From: Peribacillus deserti
GTDB taxonomy: Bacteria; Bacillota; Bacilli; Bacillales; DSM-1321
NCBI RefSeq assembly: GCF_002863585.1
Contig: NZ_PGUY01000009.1
Coordinates: 1 to 63,233, forward strand
Direction of reading: 5' to 3'
Length of the DNA: 63,233 bases
Of the stretch, positions 10,748 to 19,559 are shown in pieces. The position numbers and the translations under genes are program-made. The stretch's first letter is position 1. The number at the start of each line of letters is the position of its first letter. Below the pieces are notes generated by a model that searched no databases, was not told the DNA's origin, and worked only from the letters and a program-made list of their open reading frames with translations.

Positions 10748-12205
10748 ATGAATAAAGAAATCCGCGTTCGTTATGCACCAAGCCCAACGGGTAATTTACA
10801 TATAGGAAACGCACGTACAGCACTTTTCAATTACCTGTTTGCAAGGAATAAAGGCGGAAAGTTTATCATCCGCATAGAAGATACGGATAAGAAAAGGAAT
10901 ATCGAGGGTGGAGAGCAAAGCCAGCTAAAATATTTAAAATGGCTGGGAATGGATTGGGATGAAAGTGTTGATGTCGGTGGAGAATATGGACCGTACCGCC
11001 AATCCGAAAGAAACGATATTTATAAAAAATATTATACTGAATTACTGGAAAAGGACTTAGCCTATAAGTGCTATTGTTCAGAAGAAGAACTTGCTGCTGA
11101 ACGTGAAGAGCAGATGGCTAGGAATGAAACACCTGTCTATTCCAGAAAGTGCCGCCATTTAACAGATGAGGAACGGGCTAAGCTCGAAGCCGAAGGCCGC
11201 GAGCCAAGCATCCGTTTTGCTGTTCCTGAAGGTAAAGTGTTCACCTTCGATGATATGGTAAAAGGTGAAGTTTCCTTTGAATCAGAGGGGATGAGCGATC
11301 AGGTCATAGTGAAAAAGGATGGGACACCAACCTATAATTTTGCCGTTACCGTGGACGACTATCTAATGAAGATTTCCCATGTGTTAAGAGGGGATGATCA
11401 TATATCAAATACGCCAAAACAGCTGATGATTTATGAAGCTTTAGGCTGGGAACCGCCAATTTTTGGCCATATGACTTTAATCGTAAATGAAAGCCGCAAG
11501 AAACTGAGCAAGCGTGACGAAACGATTATTCAATTTATCGAACAGTACGAGGAACTTGGGTATCTGCCTGAAGCTCTATTCAACTTCATTGCTCTGTTAG
11601 GCTGGTCACCAGTTGGAGAGGAAGAAATTCTGTCAAAAGATGCGTTTATTCAGGGCTTTGATGAAAACAGGCTTTCCAAATCGCCTGCATTATTTGATAA
11701 GCAAAAGCTATTGTGGATGAACAATCAATATATGAAGAAGCTGGATCTAGCTGAGGCAGTTGAACTTTGTTTTCCTCACCTCGTCAAGGCTGGGCGCATG
11801 CCGGAACATTTAACGGATGAAGGAAAAGTCTGGCTTCATGGATTAATTAGTTTGTTTTTGGAGAAAATGAGCTATGGAGCTGAAATTGTAGAATTATCCG
11901 AGTTATTCTTCACAGACCGAGTGGAGTTTGATAGTGAAAGCCAGGCTGTCCTAGCAGAAGAACAGGTTCCTGAGGTCCTCACTGCTTTTCTTCATGAGGT
12001 AGAAGCACTCGAGAATTTTAAAGCAGACGAGATTAAGGCAGCTATGAAAGCTGTTCAGAAAGCAACCGGTCATAAAGGAAAAAAACTATTTATGCCGATT
12101 CGTGCGGCTGTTACGGGACAGACACACGGGCCGGATCTGCCTCAGGCTATTGAATTATTAGGAAAAGATAAAATAAAGCAGCGTCTTCAGGATATTTTGA
12201 ATTAA
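10748..12205 (+). CDS. gltX: Glutamyl-tRNA synthetase
   Basis: Class I aminoacyl-tRNA synthetase charging tRNA-Glu. In Bacillus the enzyme is non-discriminating and also mischarges tRNA-Gln for GatCAB amidation (family knowledge). 485 residues. The HIGH-type motif reads HIGN in [10 protein letters not shown] near residue 18 and the KMSKS motif reads KLSKR at about 252-256. A CxC...CRHL zinc-like segment lies near residues 108-140. SD GGAGG. It is separated from cysE by the T-box leader; in B. subtilis gltX transcription can continue into cysES. Confidence 0.98.
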   Translation: MNKEIRVRYAPSPTGNLHIGNARTALFNYLFARNKGGKFIIRIEDTDKKRNIEGGEQSQLKYLKWLGMDWDESVDVGGEYGPYRQSERNDIYKKYYTELLEKDLAYKCYCSEEELAAEREEQMARNETPVYSRKCRHLTDEERAKLEAEGREPSIRFAVPEGKVFTFDDMVKGEVSFESEGMSDQVIVKKDGTPTYNFAVTVDDYLMKISHVLRGDDHISNTPKQLMIYEALGWEPPIFGHMTLIVNESRKKLSKRDETIIQFIEQYEELGYLPEALFNFIALLGWSPVGEEEILSKDAFIQGFDENRLSKSPALFDKQKLLWMNNQYMKKLDLAEAVELCFPHLVKAGRMPEHLTDEGKVWLHGLISLFLEKMSYGAEIVELSELFFTDRVEFDSESQAVLAEEQVPEVLTAFLHEVEALENFKADEIKAAMKAVQKATGHKGKKLFMPIRAAVTGQTHGPDLPQAIELLGKDKIKQRLQDILN

Positions 12206-12247
12206 CATTTTCAGTATATTGTAATATAGTAGTAAGTAATTATAAAA

Positions 12248-12510
12248 AAGTGCGTAGACAGGGAGAAGTAAAAAAACGAAGCTTTTTAGAGAGAACCATC
12301 ACCGGCTGAAAGTGGTTTAAGCCTCTCCGTTTTTTGAAATGCACCCTCGAGCCCTTCGCAGAAACTGCGTCATAGACGTTTAGTATGCAAGGCGGCTGGC
12401 CAGCCGTTAAAAGGCTTAAAGCAGGAAAGGGCTGAATGCGGCCTTTTCAAGCAGAGTGGAACCGCGCGAGGAACAGCGTCTCTGTCATTATGACAGAGGC
12501 GTTTTTTTTA
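12248..12510 (+). promoter_or_regulatory. T-box riboswitch, cysteine-specific
   Basis: Leader upstream of cysE-cysS. Seen: the stem I AGTA/GA-motif region (about 12260-12275), AGAGAG, a specifier UGC (12340-12342) after GAAA and before a purine, and the conserved T-box AGAGTGGAACCGCG (12453-12466). The tRNA 3'-end-pairing bulge is TGGA (12457-12460), which fits a tRNA with discriminator U, as tRNA-Cys has. A terminator follows. Uncharged tRNA-Cys should stabilise the antiterminator and turn on cysE-cysS. Confidence 0.93.
12476..12508 (+). terminator. T-box-controlled terminator upstream of cysE
   Basis: Stem CGTCTCTGTCA (12477-12487) / TGACAGAGGCG (12491-12501) with a 3-nt loop and eight T. 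It competes with the antiterminator formed around the T-box bulge. Confidence 0.93.
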
Positions 12511-12561
12511 TAAATAAAAAGACAGGACAAAAAACCTTGGGAAGAATGGAGGCGGCATAGC

Positions 12562-13230
12562 ATGTTTAAGAATCTAAAAGAAGATATTGAGGTTGTGTTT
12601 GACCAGGACCCAGCTGCTCGCAGCTACTTAGAGGTTATTTTAACCTATTCCGGTTTGCATGCTATATGGGCGCACAGGGCTGCCCACGCTTTTTATAAAA
12701 GAAAGTGGTTTTTTATTGCAAGAACCATATCTCAAATAAGCCGTTTTTTCACCGGAATTGAAATACATCCTGGCGCAAAAATAGGCCGAAGATTCTTTAT
12801 CGACCATGGAATGGGAGTTGTAATTGGGGAAACCTGTGAGATCGGCGATAATGTCACCATCTTCCAGGGAGTCACGCTTGGTGGTACAGGCAAGGAAAAG
12901 GGGAAGCGCCACCCAACCATTCACGATAATGTGTTGATATCTACCGGCGCCAAAGTGCTGGGCTCCATAGTCATTGGCCAAAATTCTAAGGTTGGCGGAG
13001 GTTCAGTTGTACTTCGGGATGTTCCTCCGAACTCCACTGTAGTCGGCATACCGGGAAGAGTCGTCATTCAGAATGGTGTGAGAGTGAAGAAGGATCTGGA
13101 CCACTGCAACCTTCCGGATCCTGTTAATGACCGTTTAAGAACTCTTGAAGAAGAAATTCAATTTCTTAAAGGGGAACTAAAGAAAATGGAAAACGAAAGG
13201 AGCCTCATTCGTGAGCATTCAAATTTATAA
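12562..13230 (+). CDS. cysE: Serine O-acetyltransferase
   Basis: Acetylates L-serine with acetyl-CoA, the first step of cysteine synthesis. 222 residues: short N-terminal helical domain, then a left-handed beta-helix of hexapeptide repeats (about 65-170) with the catalytic [12 protein letters not shown] and [12 protein letters not shown] segments, and a C-terminal tail. SD GGAGGCGG. It lies directly behind the Cys T-box and its 3' end overlaps cysS by 20 nt. Cysteine supply and cysteinyl-tRNA formation are therefore controlled together by tRNA-Cys charging. Confidence 0.97.
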   Translation: MFKNLKEDIEVVFDQDPAARSYLEVILTYSGLHAIWAHRAAHAFYKRKWFFIARTISQISRFFTGIEIHPGAKIGRRFFIDHGMGVVIGETCEIGDNVTIFQGVTLGGTGKEKGKRHPTIHDNVLISTGAKVLGSIVIGQNSKVGGGSVVLRDVPPNSTVVGIPGRVVIQNGVRVKKDLDHCNLPDPVNDRLRTLEEEIQFLKGELKKMENERSLIREHSNL

Positions 13231-14608
13231 TACTCTGTCGAGACAAAAAGAGGAGTTTACACCATTAGAAGAAGGAAAGGTAAAGATGTATGTATGCGGA
13301 CCTACCGTATATAATTATATTCATATAGGAAATGCCCGTCCTGCGATCGTATTTGATGCAGTGCGCCGTTATCTGGAATACCGCGGCTACGAAGTGAATT
13401 TTGTTTCAAATTTTACTGATGTAGATGATAAGCTCATCAAGGCAGCTAATGAGTTAGGCGAAGAAGTACCTGTAATCGCTGACCGCTTTATTGAGGCGTA
13501 TTTTGAAGATGTAGGTGCATTGGGCTGCAAAAGAGCGGATGTTCATCCCCGTGTTATGGAAAACATGGATATCATTATTGATTTTATTCAGGCTTTAATC
13601 AACAAAGGGTTTGCCTATGAATCTGAAGGGGATGTATATTACAGGACCCGAAAATTTGAAGGTTATGGCAAGCTTTCACACCAGTCTATAGATGAACTTC
13701 GTCTTGGCAGCCGGATTGAAGTGGGTGAGAAGAAACAGGATTCTCTTGATTTTGCTCTATGGAAAGCCGCTAAAGAAGGAGAAATCTTTTGGAAAAGCCC
13801 CTGGGGAAAAGGAAGACCAGGCTGGCATATTGAATGTTCTGCGATGGCAAAAAAATACCTTGGGGATACAATTGATATCCATGCAGGTGGGCAGGACCTG
13901 GCGTTTCCACATCATGAAAATGAAATTGCCCAATCCGAGGCGTTAACAGGAAAGATCTTTTCGAAATATTGGATGCATAACGGATATATTAATATAGATA
14001 ATGAAAAAATGTCTAAATCTCTAGGGAATTTCATTACGGTTCATGACATCCTCAAAAATCATGACCCGGGATTAATTAGATTTTTCATGCTGTCAGTCCA
14101 TTACCGTCATCCGATCAATTATAGTGAAGAGCTGTTAGAGAACTTAGAAGCAGGCTTAAACCGACTTAAAACTTCATACCAGAACTTAAAGCACCGTCTA
14201 GGATCAAGTACGGGCTTAACAGAAAACAGTGAAGAATGGCTTCAAAAAGTATCGTCTATCCACCAGGACTTTGAAAAAGAGATGGATGATGATTTTAATA
14301 CAGCAAATGCTATTTCTATACTGTTTGAGCTTTCGAAGCAAGCGAATTATTACCTGCTTGAAAAGAATACAGACAGACCTGTCATCGAAGCTTTCATTAA
14401 AGAATTTGAAACACTATTTGGCATCCTTGGGCTGATCTTGGAAGAACAGGACCTGCTGGATCAAGAGATAGAAGAGCTGATTGAGCAGCGTAACCAAGCG
14501 CGCAAAGACCGCAACTTTGCATTGTCTGATGAAATTAGAGACCGTTTAAAAGACAGGAATATCATTCTAGAGGATACCGCACAAGGAACGCGATGGAAAC
14601 GAGGATAA
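13211..14608 (+). CDS. cysS: Cysteinyl-tRNA synthetase
   Basis: Class I synthetase. 465 residues. Zinc ligand C29 in [12 protein letters not shown] motif at 38-41, KMSKS at 266-270. The internal [10 protein letters not shown] and AFPHHENE segments are also conserved zinc and active-site regions. The GTG start at 13211 lies inside cysE and is served by SD AAAGGAG, so expression is likely coupled to cysE. Same T-box control. mrnC follows at once. Confidence 0.98.
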   Translation: MSIQIYNTLSRQKEEFTPLEEGKVKMYVCGPTVYNYIHIGNARPAIVFDAVRRYLEYRGYEVNFVSNFTDVDDKLIKAANELGEEVPVIADRFIEAYFEDVGALGCKRADVHPRVMENMDIIIDFIQALINKGFAYESEGDVYYRTRKFEGYGKLSHQSIDELRLGSRIEVGEKKQDSLDFALWKAAKEGEIFWKSPWGKGRPGWHIECSAMAKKYLGDTIDIHAGGQDLAFPHHENEIAQSEALTGKIFSKYWMHNGYINIDNEKMSKSLGNFITVHDILKNHDPGLIRFFMLSVHYRHPINYSEELLENLEAGLNRLKTSYQNLKHRLGSSTGLTENSEEWLQKVSSIHQDFEKEMDDDFNTANAISILFELSKQANYYLLEKNTDRPVIEAFIKEFETLFGILGLILEEQDLLDQEIEELIEQRNQARKDRNFALSDEIRDRLKDRNIILEDTAQGTRWKRG

Positions 14609-14610
14609 GC

Positions 14611-15042
14611 ATGAAGCCGCAGTACGAACATCAAATAAAAGTCAATTTGCTCAACAGCTTAGCTCTGGCCTATATGGGCGATGCCGTATTTGAAACATAC
14701 GTACGGCATCATCTCCTTCAAAAAGGGGGGATCAGACCTCATCTCCTTCATAAGGAATCTACAAGTTTTGTGTCAGCAAAGGCTCAAAGCAAGGCGATTC
14801 ATTATTTTATGGATAGTGGTTTGTTAACTGAAGAGGAGCAGTCTGTAGTTAAACGAGGCAGAAACGCTAAGTCAGGAACTGTGCCTAAAAATACAGATGT
14901 CCAAACCTATAGATATAGTACAGCTTTTGAAGCCCTGATCGGTTATTTGTTTCTAAGTGAAGAAATAACCAGGATGGAAGAAATTATTGGAGAGACTATT
15001 CTGTATCTAGAATCTGAGAAAGGAGGAAAAAACAATGAGTGA
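14611..15042 (+). CDS. mrnC: Mini-ribonuclease III
   Basis: Dimeric RNase III-like catalytic domain without a double-stranded RNA-binding domain. In B. subtilis it matures 23S rRNA ends. 143 residues from the ATG at 14611 (AGGA five bases upstream). An ATG at 14593 inside cysS would add six residues and cannot be excluded. The catalytic signature [13 protein letters not shown] is near residue 20, with the conserved KRGRNAKSG and [16 protein letters not shown] segments. It overlaps rlmB by 8 nt, and both partners act on 23S rRNA. Confidence 0.95.
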   Translation: MKPQYEHQIKVNLLNSLALAYMGDAVFETYVRHHLLQKGGIRPHLLHKESTSFVSAKAQSKAIHYFMDSGLLTEEEQSVVKRGRNAKSGTVPKNTDVQTYRYSTAFEALIGYLFLSEEITRMEEIIGETILYLESEKGGKNNE

Positions 15043-15778
15043 AGAATTTATCATCGGTAGAAATCCAGTTCAGGAGGCATTAAGGTCTAATAGAGAGATC
15101 AATAAGATCTGGATTGCAGAAGGAGCTCAAAAAGGGTCCATGCAGCCCATTATAGGGATGGCTAAAGAAGCCAACATCATGGTACAGATTGTACCAAGGA
15201 AGAAAATCGACCAGATGTCTGACGGAAATCATCAAGGAGTCATCGCTCAGGTCGCTGCCTATGATTATGCAGAGATTGACGATTTATTTAAGAATGCGGA
15301 GGAGAAGAATGAGGAACCCTTCTTCTTAATATTGGATGAAATAGAAGACCCCCATAATTTAGGCTCTATCATGAGAACAGCTGATTCGTCTGGGGTTCAT
15401 GGTATTATCATTCCAAAACGGAGGGCCGTCGGACTGACTGCAACGGTAGCGAAAGCTTCTACTGGAGCGATCGAATATATTCCAGTTGCACGGGTGACTA
15501 ATCTGTCCAGAGCTATAGAGGAACTGAAAGAACGCGGAGTCTGGATTGCCGGGACTGATGCAAAAGCAAAGCAGGATTACCGCAGGATGGACGGAAACAT
15601 GCCTTTAGCCATTGTAATTGGAAGTGAAGGCAAAGGGATGGGCCGGCTGATCAAGGAAAAATGTGATTTTCTATTCCATTTGCCAATGGCAGGGAAAGTA
15701 ACTTCCTTGAACGCATCTGTAGCTGCCGGATTATTGATGTATGAGGTATACCGCAAGCGGCAGCCATTAGGAGATTGA
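15035..15778 (+). CDS. rlmB: 23S rRNA (guanosine-2'-O)-methyltransferase RlmB family
   Basis: SpoU/TrmH-family SAM methyltransferase, B. subtilis YacO. 247 residues. An N-terminal substrate-binding domain (about 1-75) precedes a SPOUT knot domain with the three family motifs [10 protein letters not shown] (about 108-117), [10 protein letters not shown] (about 192-201) and LNASVAAG (about 225-232). Strong SD AAGGAGG. It sits between mrnC and rae1 in a cluster of RNA-processing genes. Modification of a 23S guanosine is inferred from the family. Confidence 0.96.
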   Translation: MSEEFIIGRNPVQEALRSNREINKIWIAEGAQKGSMQPIIGMAKEANIMVQIVPRKKIDQMSDGNHQGVIAQVAAYDYAEIDDLFKNAEEKNEEPFFLILDEIEDPHNLGSIMRTADSSGVHGIIIPKRRAVGLTATVAKASTGAIEYIPVARVTNLSRAIEELKERGVWIAGTDAKAKQDYRRMDGNMPLAIVIGSEGKGMGRLIKEKCDFLFHLPMAGKVTSLNASVAAGLLMYEVYRKRQPLGD

Positions 15779-15782
15779 AGCT

Positions 15783-16292
15783 ATGGACATTCTTCTGGTT
15801 GATGGCTACAACATCATTGGTGCCTGGCCTCAGCTGCGCTCCCTTAGGAATCGGGACCTTTCCGCCGCAAGAGACAGTCTGATACAAAAGATGGCAGAAT
15901 ATCAGGCTTTCAGCGGATTCCGTGTAATTGTTGTTTTTGATGCTCATTTCGTGCAGGGAACTGAGAAGAAGTACAAAGATTATAAAGTAGAAGTGATCTT
16001 CACCAGGGAAAATGAGTCGGCTGATGAACGGATTGAGAAACTAGCAATAGAACTGAATAACATAAAAACGCAGATTCATGTCGCTACTTCCGATGCGACA
16101 GAACAATGGGCCATTTTTGGACAAGGGGCACTTAGAATATCAGCCAGGGAATTGTTTAATGAAGTAGAGCATATTGACAAAGAAATAGAAAAGAAAATAG
16201 TCAAAACGTCTGGTAAAAAACCCGCTTCCAAAATCCAGCTTAGCAGTGAAATGGCAGAAATTTTCGAAAAGTGGCGCAGAGGCAGCTTCTGA
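15783..16292 (+). CDS. rae1: Rae1 (YacP), ribosome-associated endoribonuclease
   Basis: NYN/PIN-like domain ribonuclease that in B. subtilis enters the ribosomal A site and cuts certain translated mRNAs. 169 residues. The N-terminal LLVDGYNIIGAWP gives catalytic D7, and further acidic residues occur near VVFDAHF and ATSDATEQ. The C-terminus is basic and lysine-rich. The gene starts 4 nt after rlmB and ends the cysES-mrnC-rlmB run. The sigH promoter follows. Confidence 0.95.
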   Translation: MDILLVDGYNIIGAWPQLRSLRNRDLSAARDSLIQKMAEYQAFSGFRVIVVFDAHFVQGTEKKYKDYKVEVIFTRENESADERIEKLAIELNNIKTQIHVATSDATEQWAIFGQGALRISARELFNEVEHIDKEIEKKIVKTSGKKPASKIQLSSEMAEIFEKWRRGSF

Positions 16293-16296
16293 ATTA

Positions 16297-16326
16297 TTGA
16301 CGGCCAAAATTTTCCTCCTGTATAAT
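16297..16326 (+). promoter_or_regulatory. SigA promoter of sigH
   Basis: TTGACG (16297-16302), 18-bp spacer, TATAAT (16321-16326) with TG immediately before it. In B. subtilis the equivalent promoter is repressed by AbrB; no AbrB site can be assigned from sequence alone. Confidence 0.8.
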
Positions 16327-16360
16327 AGCTTTATCTACGTGTGCGATCGGGGGGATTTGA

Positions 16361-17011
16361 GTGATTGCGAACTTCGAAGTAAAGCATAATCATGATTTTG
16401 AGCAAATGGAAGATGAGGTATTAGTAGAGCTTGTACATAAAGGGGATAGTGAAGCGCTGGATTTTATTATCCACAAATATCGTAATTTTGTACGAGCCAA
16501 AGCTAGGACCTATTTCCTGATAGGCGCGGATAAAGAAGATATTGTTCAAGAAGGGATGATTGGCCTCTTTAAATCTATACGTGATTTTAGAGAAGACAAG
16601 CTGACTTCATTTAAAGCTTTCGCAGAGTTATGCATCACCAGGCAAATCATAACTGCGATTAAGACTGCAACGCGGCAGAAGCATATTCCGTTAAATTCCT
16701 ATGTATCACTGGACAAGCCGATATATGATGAGGAATCCGACCGAACCCTTATGGATGTGATTTCGGGCACAAAGGTTATGGATCCGGAAGAATTAATTAT
16801 TAATCAAGAAGAATATGATGATATCGAAACCAAAATGGCGGAACTTCTAAGTGATCTGGAAAGACGTGTCCTCTCCCTTTATCTGGACGGGCAGTCCTAT
16901 CAGGAAATTTCAGAAGAGCTTAACCGCCATGTTAAATCAATCGACAATGCTCTTCAGCGGGTAAAAAGAAAGCTGGAGCGTTATTTAGAAATCAGGGAAA
17001 TTACTCAGTGA
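16361..17011 (+). CDS. sigH: RNA polymerase sigma-H factor
   Basis: Sigma factor for the transition phase, competence and sporulation initiation. 216 residues. The region 2 segment includes EDIVQEGMIGLFKSIRDF (about 65-82), and region 4 has the helix-turn-helix SYQEISEELNRHVKSIDNALQRVKRK (about 185-208; shown as key region only). GTG start with a GGGGGGA SD eight nt upstream; no ATG is better placed. Transcribed from its own promoter. Presence with gerD, cwlD, pdaB and kbaA supports an endospore former. Confidence 0.97.
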   Translation: MIANFEVKHNHDFEQMEDEVLVELVHKGDSEALDFIIHKYRNFVRAKARTYFLIGADKEDIVQEGMIGLFKSIRDFREDKLTSFKAFAELCITRQIITAIKTATRQKHIPLNSYVSLDKPIYDEESDRTLMDVISGTKVMDPEELIINQEEYDDIETKMAELLSDLERRVLSLYLDGQSYQEISEELNRHVKSIDNALQRVKRKLERYLEIREITQ

Positions 17012-17580
17012 TCCCCACTCTCATTATTCTATAGTATCAATCCATAATCCTCTTATTTTTCGGACTTTCCTATTTTATTATCCTAACGTATTCTGAAGAA
17101 CCAATGTTTTGTGAAGCTGTATAAGACCCTTTTTAGGTAAAGAGACCCTGGTAATCTTCCAACTGGTTAGGCGGCATGTATTCTAGGCGGATCCATAGGA
17201 CTGTTAAGATGGATCTGCGTCCAGCTGCAGAGCTTAGCCCCTCGAGTCATAAGTCAATCAGTCCATGAGAAGGAAAAGCGCTTCTCACAGCCTGCTCGCC
17301 TTATGCTTGGCTGGAGCATAAGTGCGACTAGGCTTCTGTCTTCTTTATCGGAGGCCCACAGGATGTGGGTCAGAACGGCGTTGCCACAGGACGTGGCGCT
17401 TTTAGCCGTTCGTCCTCTGTTCAAGGCTCCTTCACTTTTATGGGGTATCTGCGTCCAGCTGCAGAGCCTAGCCCCTCGAGGTCATAAGTCAATCAGTCCA
17501 TGAGAAGAAAGCCCGCTTCTCACGGCCTGATCGCCTTATGCTGGTCGGGGCTGAACGAGGCTCTTCCGCTTTTGAGGGTA
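17012..17580. other. Gene-free interval between sigH and rpmG
   Basis: 570 bp, dominated by the GC-rich repeats. A 66-codon open frame at 17303-17503 lies entirely inside the repeats and is not considered a gene. No clear sigH terminator was found. Confidence 0.7.
17214..17573. repeat. Two tandem copies of a GC-rich interspersed repeat
   Basis: The segment TCTGCGTCCAGCTGCAGAGC with a following TAGCCCCTCGAG, TCATAAGTCAATCAG and TCCATGAGAAG occurs at 17214-17271 and again at 17448-17506. Each copy continues into similar CTTCTCAC, CGCCTTATGCT and CTTCTG or CTCTTCCGC blocks. A third, diverged copy lies in reverse orientation inside another repeat at 21603-21795. The high GC and palindromic blocks contrast with the surrounding AT-rich DNA. 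This resembles the GC-rich interspersed repeats common in Bacillaceae genomes; mobility is inference. Confidence 0.85.
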
Positions 17581-17609
17581 TTGACATAAAAAGGGAGCCA
17601 TGATACAGT
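17581..17609 (+). promoter_or_regulatory. Probable SigA promoter of rpmG-secE
   Basis: TTGACA (17581-17586), 17-bp spacer, extended -10 TGA-TACAGT (17601-17609). It starts directly at the edge of the repeat block. A second TATAAT at 17620-17625 has no matching -35. Confidence 0.65.
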
Positions 17610-17645
17610 TTTTAAAGTGTATAATGATAAAGGATGTACTTATTT

Positions 17646-17795
17646 ATGAGAAGAAAAGTAGTTTTATCCTGTACTGTTTGCGGCTCAAGAAACTATGCCA
17701 CAGAAAGTAATAAAAATTCCAATGAAGAACGATTAGAGATTAATAAGTTCTGCAGTACCTGCAATAAGCACGCACTTCACAAAGAGACGAAGTAA
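17646..17795 (+). CDS. rpmG: 50S ribosomal protein L33
   Basis: 49-residue zinc-ribbon ribosomal protein. Two CxxC pairs, CTVC (9-12) and CSTC (38-41), are intact, indicating the zinc-binding (C+) form. The ATG at 17646 is preceded by AAAGGATG about nine bases upstream. It precedes secE by 53 nt, the usual rpmG-secE-nusG order in Firmicutes. Confidence 0.93.
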   Translation: MRRKVVLSCTVCGSRNYATESNKNSNEERLEINKFCSTCNKHALHKETK

Positions 17796-17848
17796 TGAAT
17801 TCACAGACATAGATACCAGTCATTTTACCCGGGGTGGAGGTTACATTT

Positions 17849-18031
17849 ATGCAGCGCATATCTGAGTTTTTTCGCGGCGTAGTTCGCGAAATGAAAAAAG
17901 TAAGCTGGCCAAAGAAAAAAGAGCTTACATCATATACAATCACTGTTTTGACAACAATTGTGTTTATGGCCGTTTTCTTTGCCGTAATAGACTTAGGTAT
18001 TTCAAAGTTAATTCGTTTAATACTTGAATAA
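17849..18031 (+). CDS. secE: Preprotein translocase subunit SecE
   Basis: Small essential component of the SecYEG channel. 60 residues: amphipathic N-terminal helix with the conserved KKVSWPKKKEL (about 16-26), then one membrane segment (about 32-55). The ATG at 17849 has SD GGGTGGAGG nine bases upstream. An in-frame GTG at 17834 lies in the SD itself and was rejected. Its partner secY is encoded at 45606-46898. Confidence 0.96.
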   Translation: MQRISEFFRGVVREMKKVSWPKKKELTSYTITVLTTIVFMAVFFAVIDLGISKLIRLILE

Positions 18032-18059
18032 TTAATCGCAAATAATGGTATAATGGTGA

Positions 18060-18300
18060 TAAATTAATAGTGTCTGAAAAAAAAGCCCGGGAACGGGTTT
18101 TTTAATTTGGTTTTTTTTAAGCATCGTGCTTTGAAAGCTATTGGTGTTATATCCTGCAGCAGCAGCCTGCCCTGACGCAGGAAGCTGCGCCTTTAGGTGA
18201 AGATGGCGTGTCTTATTTACTGAGGCAGATCAGCTGTTTCAGACCGTCTGCATAAATGCAAAACTATTTCCTGTAGGGAGGGAAAGGACATTAAGTCCTA
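18060..18300 (+). other. nusG leader region with hairpins
   Basis: Between secE and nusG. A bulged GCCCG/CGGG hairpin (18087-18104) with flanking A and T runs resembles a weak terminator. A TATAAT at 18049-18054 could belong to a promoter (TTGAAT at 18024, 19-bp spacer, suboptimal). The SD area of nusG folds into a 5-bp hairpin, AGGAC (18285-18289) / GTCCT (18295-18299). No gene seen. Confidence 0.5.
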
Positions 18301-18304
18301 AGCA

Positions 18305-18838
18305 ATGGAAAAGAACTGGTATGTGGTCCACACTTATTCGGGCTACGAAAATAAAGTAAAAGCCAATCTCGAGAAGCGTGTAGAGACAATGGCAATGCAA
18401 GATAAGATATTCCGGGTAGTCGTTCCTGAAGAAGAAGAAACAAGTATCAAGGACGGCAAGAAAAAAACAGTTAAGAAAAAGGTATTTCCAGGTTATGTCC
18501 TTGTTGAGATCATCATGACTGATGATTCATGGTATGTAGTGAGAAATACGCCAGGAGTAACTGGATTTGTCGGTTCTGCCGGATCTGGGTCAAAACCAAC
18601 CCCGCTTCTTCCGGAAGAAGTGGTGAACATCCTCAAACATATGGGCATGGATGAGAAAAAAGTGGACGTGGACTTTACTCTTGGAGAAAAGGTTCAGGTT
18701 ACAGAAGGCCCGTTTGCGACCTTTGTCGGTTCCATTGAAGAGATCGATAAGGATAAATCTAAAATCAAGGTTCTGGTTAATATGTTCGGCCGGGATACGC
18801 CAGTAGAACTGGATTTTGACCAGGTGGAAAAAATATAA
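18305..18838 (+). CDS. nusG: Transcription elongation/termination factor NusG
   Basis: Binds RNA polymerase, promotes pausing in Bacillus and couples with the ribosome and Rho. 177 residues: NGN domain (about 1-115, starting KNWYVVHTYSGYE) and KOW domain (about 125-177, GEKVQVTEGPFATFVG). The start is odd: GGGAGGGAAAGGA lies 16 or more bases upstream and a small hairpin (18285-18299) occupies the gap. An in-frame TAA at 18299-18301 excludes any upstream start, so the ATG at 18305 is certain. Confidence 0.97.
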   Translation: MEKNWYVVHTYSGYENKVKANLEKRVETMAMQDKIFRVVVPEEEETSIKDGKKKTVKKKVFPGYVLVEIIMTDDSWYVVRNTPGVTGFVGSAGSGSKPTPLLPEEVVNILKHMGMDEKKVDVDFTLGEKVQVTEGPFATFVGSIEEIDKDKSKIKVLVNMFGRDTPVELDFDQVEKI

Positions 18839-18850
18839 ACCAAAATAAAC

Positions 18851-18879
18851 TTGAAATCATTTTGAAAAAGTGGTAATAT
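18851..18879 (+). promoter_or_regulatory. SigA promoter of rplK-rplA
   Basis: TTGAAA (18851-18856), 17-bp spacer, extended -10 TGG-TAATAT (18871-18879). It lies just after nusG and gives a leader of about 130 nt carrying an L1-like site. Confidence 0.75.
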
Positions 18880-18959
18880 TTCAAAGGTCAGTATGTCTCA
18901 TTCGTGAGCCCTGAACTATTTAGATAATTCTTTATTTATAATATAAAGAATCCAGATGA

Positions 18960-18988
18960 GTGGGAGGGTTTTAAAACCCATATACCAC
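18960..18988 (+). promoter_or_regulatory. L1-binding-site mimic in the rplK leader
   Basis: GTGGGAGG (18960-18967) and ATACCAC (18982-18988) enclose the inverted repeat GGGTTTTAAAACCC. GUGGGAGG with AUACCAC echoes the L1-binding helix 76-77 of 23S rRNA, so L1 probably binds here to repress its own operon. The mechanism is known for L11-L1 operons; the assignment here is inference. Confidence 0.7.
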
Positions 18989-19015
18989 ATCACGGACGAT
19001 AAGGAGGTGTGTCTC

Positions 19016-19441
19016 GTGGCTAAAAAAGTAATTAAATTAGTAAAGCTGCAAATTCCTGCAGGTAAAGCTAACCCAGCACCACCAGTTGGTCCTGCTCTTG
19101 GTCAAGCCGGTGTTAACATCATGGGTTTCTGTAAAGAGTTCAACGCTCGTACAGCAGATCAAGCTGGTCTGATCATTCCTGTTGAGATCACGGTTTTTGA
19201 AGACCGTTCCTTTACATTCATTACGAAAACTCCGCCCGCTGCAGTTCTTCTTAAAAAAGCAGCTGGTATTGAGTCTGGTTCTGGTGAACCAAATCGTAAA
19301 AAGGTTGCTACAGTCAAGCGTGATACAGTGCGTGAGATTGCTGAATCTAAAATGCCTGACCTAAACGCTGCTAGTGTTGAAACTGCTATGCGTATGGTTG
19401 AAGGTACTGCTCGCAGCATGGGTATTGTTATTGAAGACTAA
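19016..19441 (+). CDS. rplK: 50S ribosomal protein L11
   Basis: Binds the 23S GTPase-associated region with L10 and is needed for RelA activation. 141 residues, the family length. The N-terminal [20 protein letters not shown] and C-terminal [12 protein letters not shown] segments are conserved. Translation starts at the GTG at 19016, with perfect SD AAGGAGGTG. An upstream in-frame ATG at 18956 would add a non-homologous 20-residue leader and runs through the L1-type site. Confidence 0.97.
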   Translation: MAKKVIKLVKLQIPAGKANPAPPVGPALGQAGVNIMGFCKEFNARTADQAGLIIPVEITVFEDRSFTFITKTPPAAVLLKKAAGIESGSGEPNRKKVATVKRDTVREIAESKMPDLNAASVETAMRMVEGTARSMGIVIED

Positions 19442-19475
19442 TTCCATGCAAAATTGTTAAGGTGTTTTTTCTGGG

Positions 19476-19512
19476 GGTTGCGGTATTGTTAAAAATGCTC
19501 GCAACCTTTATT
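19476..19512 (+). terminator. Possible attenuator between rplK and rplA
   Basis: Stem GGTTGCG (19476-19482) / CGCAACC (19500-19506), 17-nt loop, followed by TTTATT. The short T tract makes it a weak terminator or a pause site in front of the rplA L1-type site. Confidence 0.45.
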
Positions 19513-19513
19513 C

Positions 19514-19539
19514 GTGGGAGGTTATTCCGCTAAAACCAC
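19514..19539 (+). promoter_or_regulatory. L1-binding-site mimic in the rplA leader
   Basis: GTGGGAGG (19514-19521) and ACCAC (19535-19539) repeat the motif pair found ahead of rplK. Its position ten bases before the rplA SD suggests translational autoregulation by L1. Confidence 0.68.
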
Positions 19540-19559
19540 ATATTAGGAGGAAAATTAAA

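Noticed and set aside
17303-17503. 66-codon ORF between sigH and rpmG
   Set aside because: Lies wholly within GC-rich repeats; no SD.
18087-18104. Terminator after secE
   Set aside because: GCCCG/CGGG stem has a bulge and is very short; kept only as a possible weak element in the leader entry.
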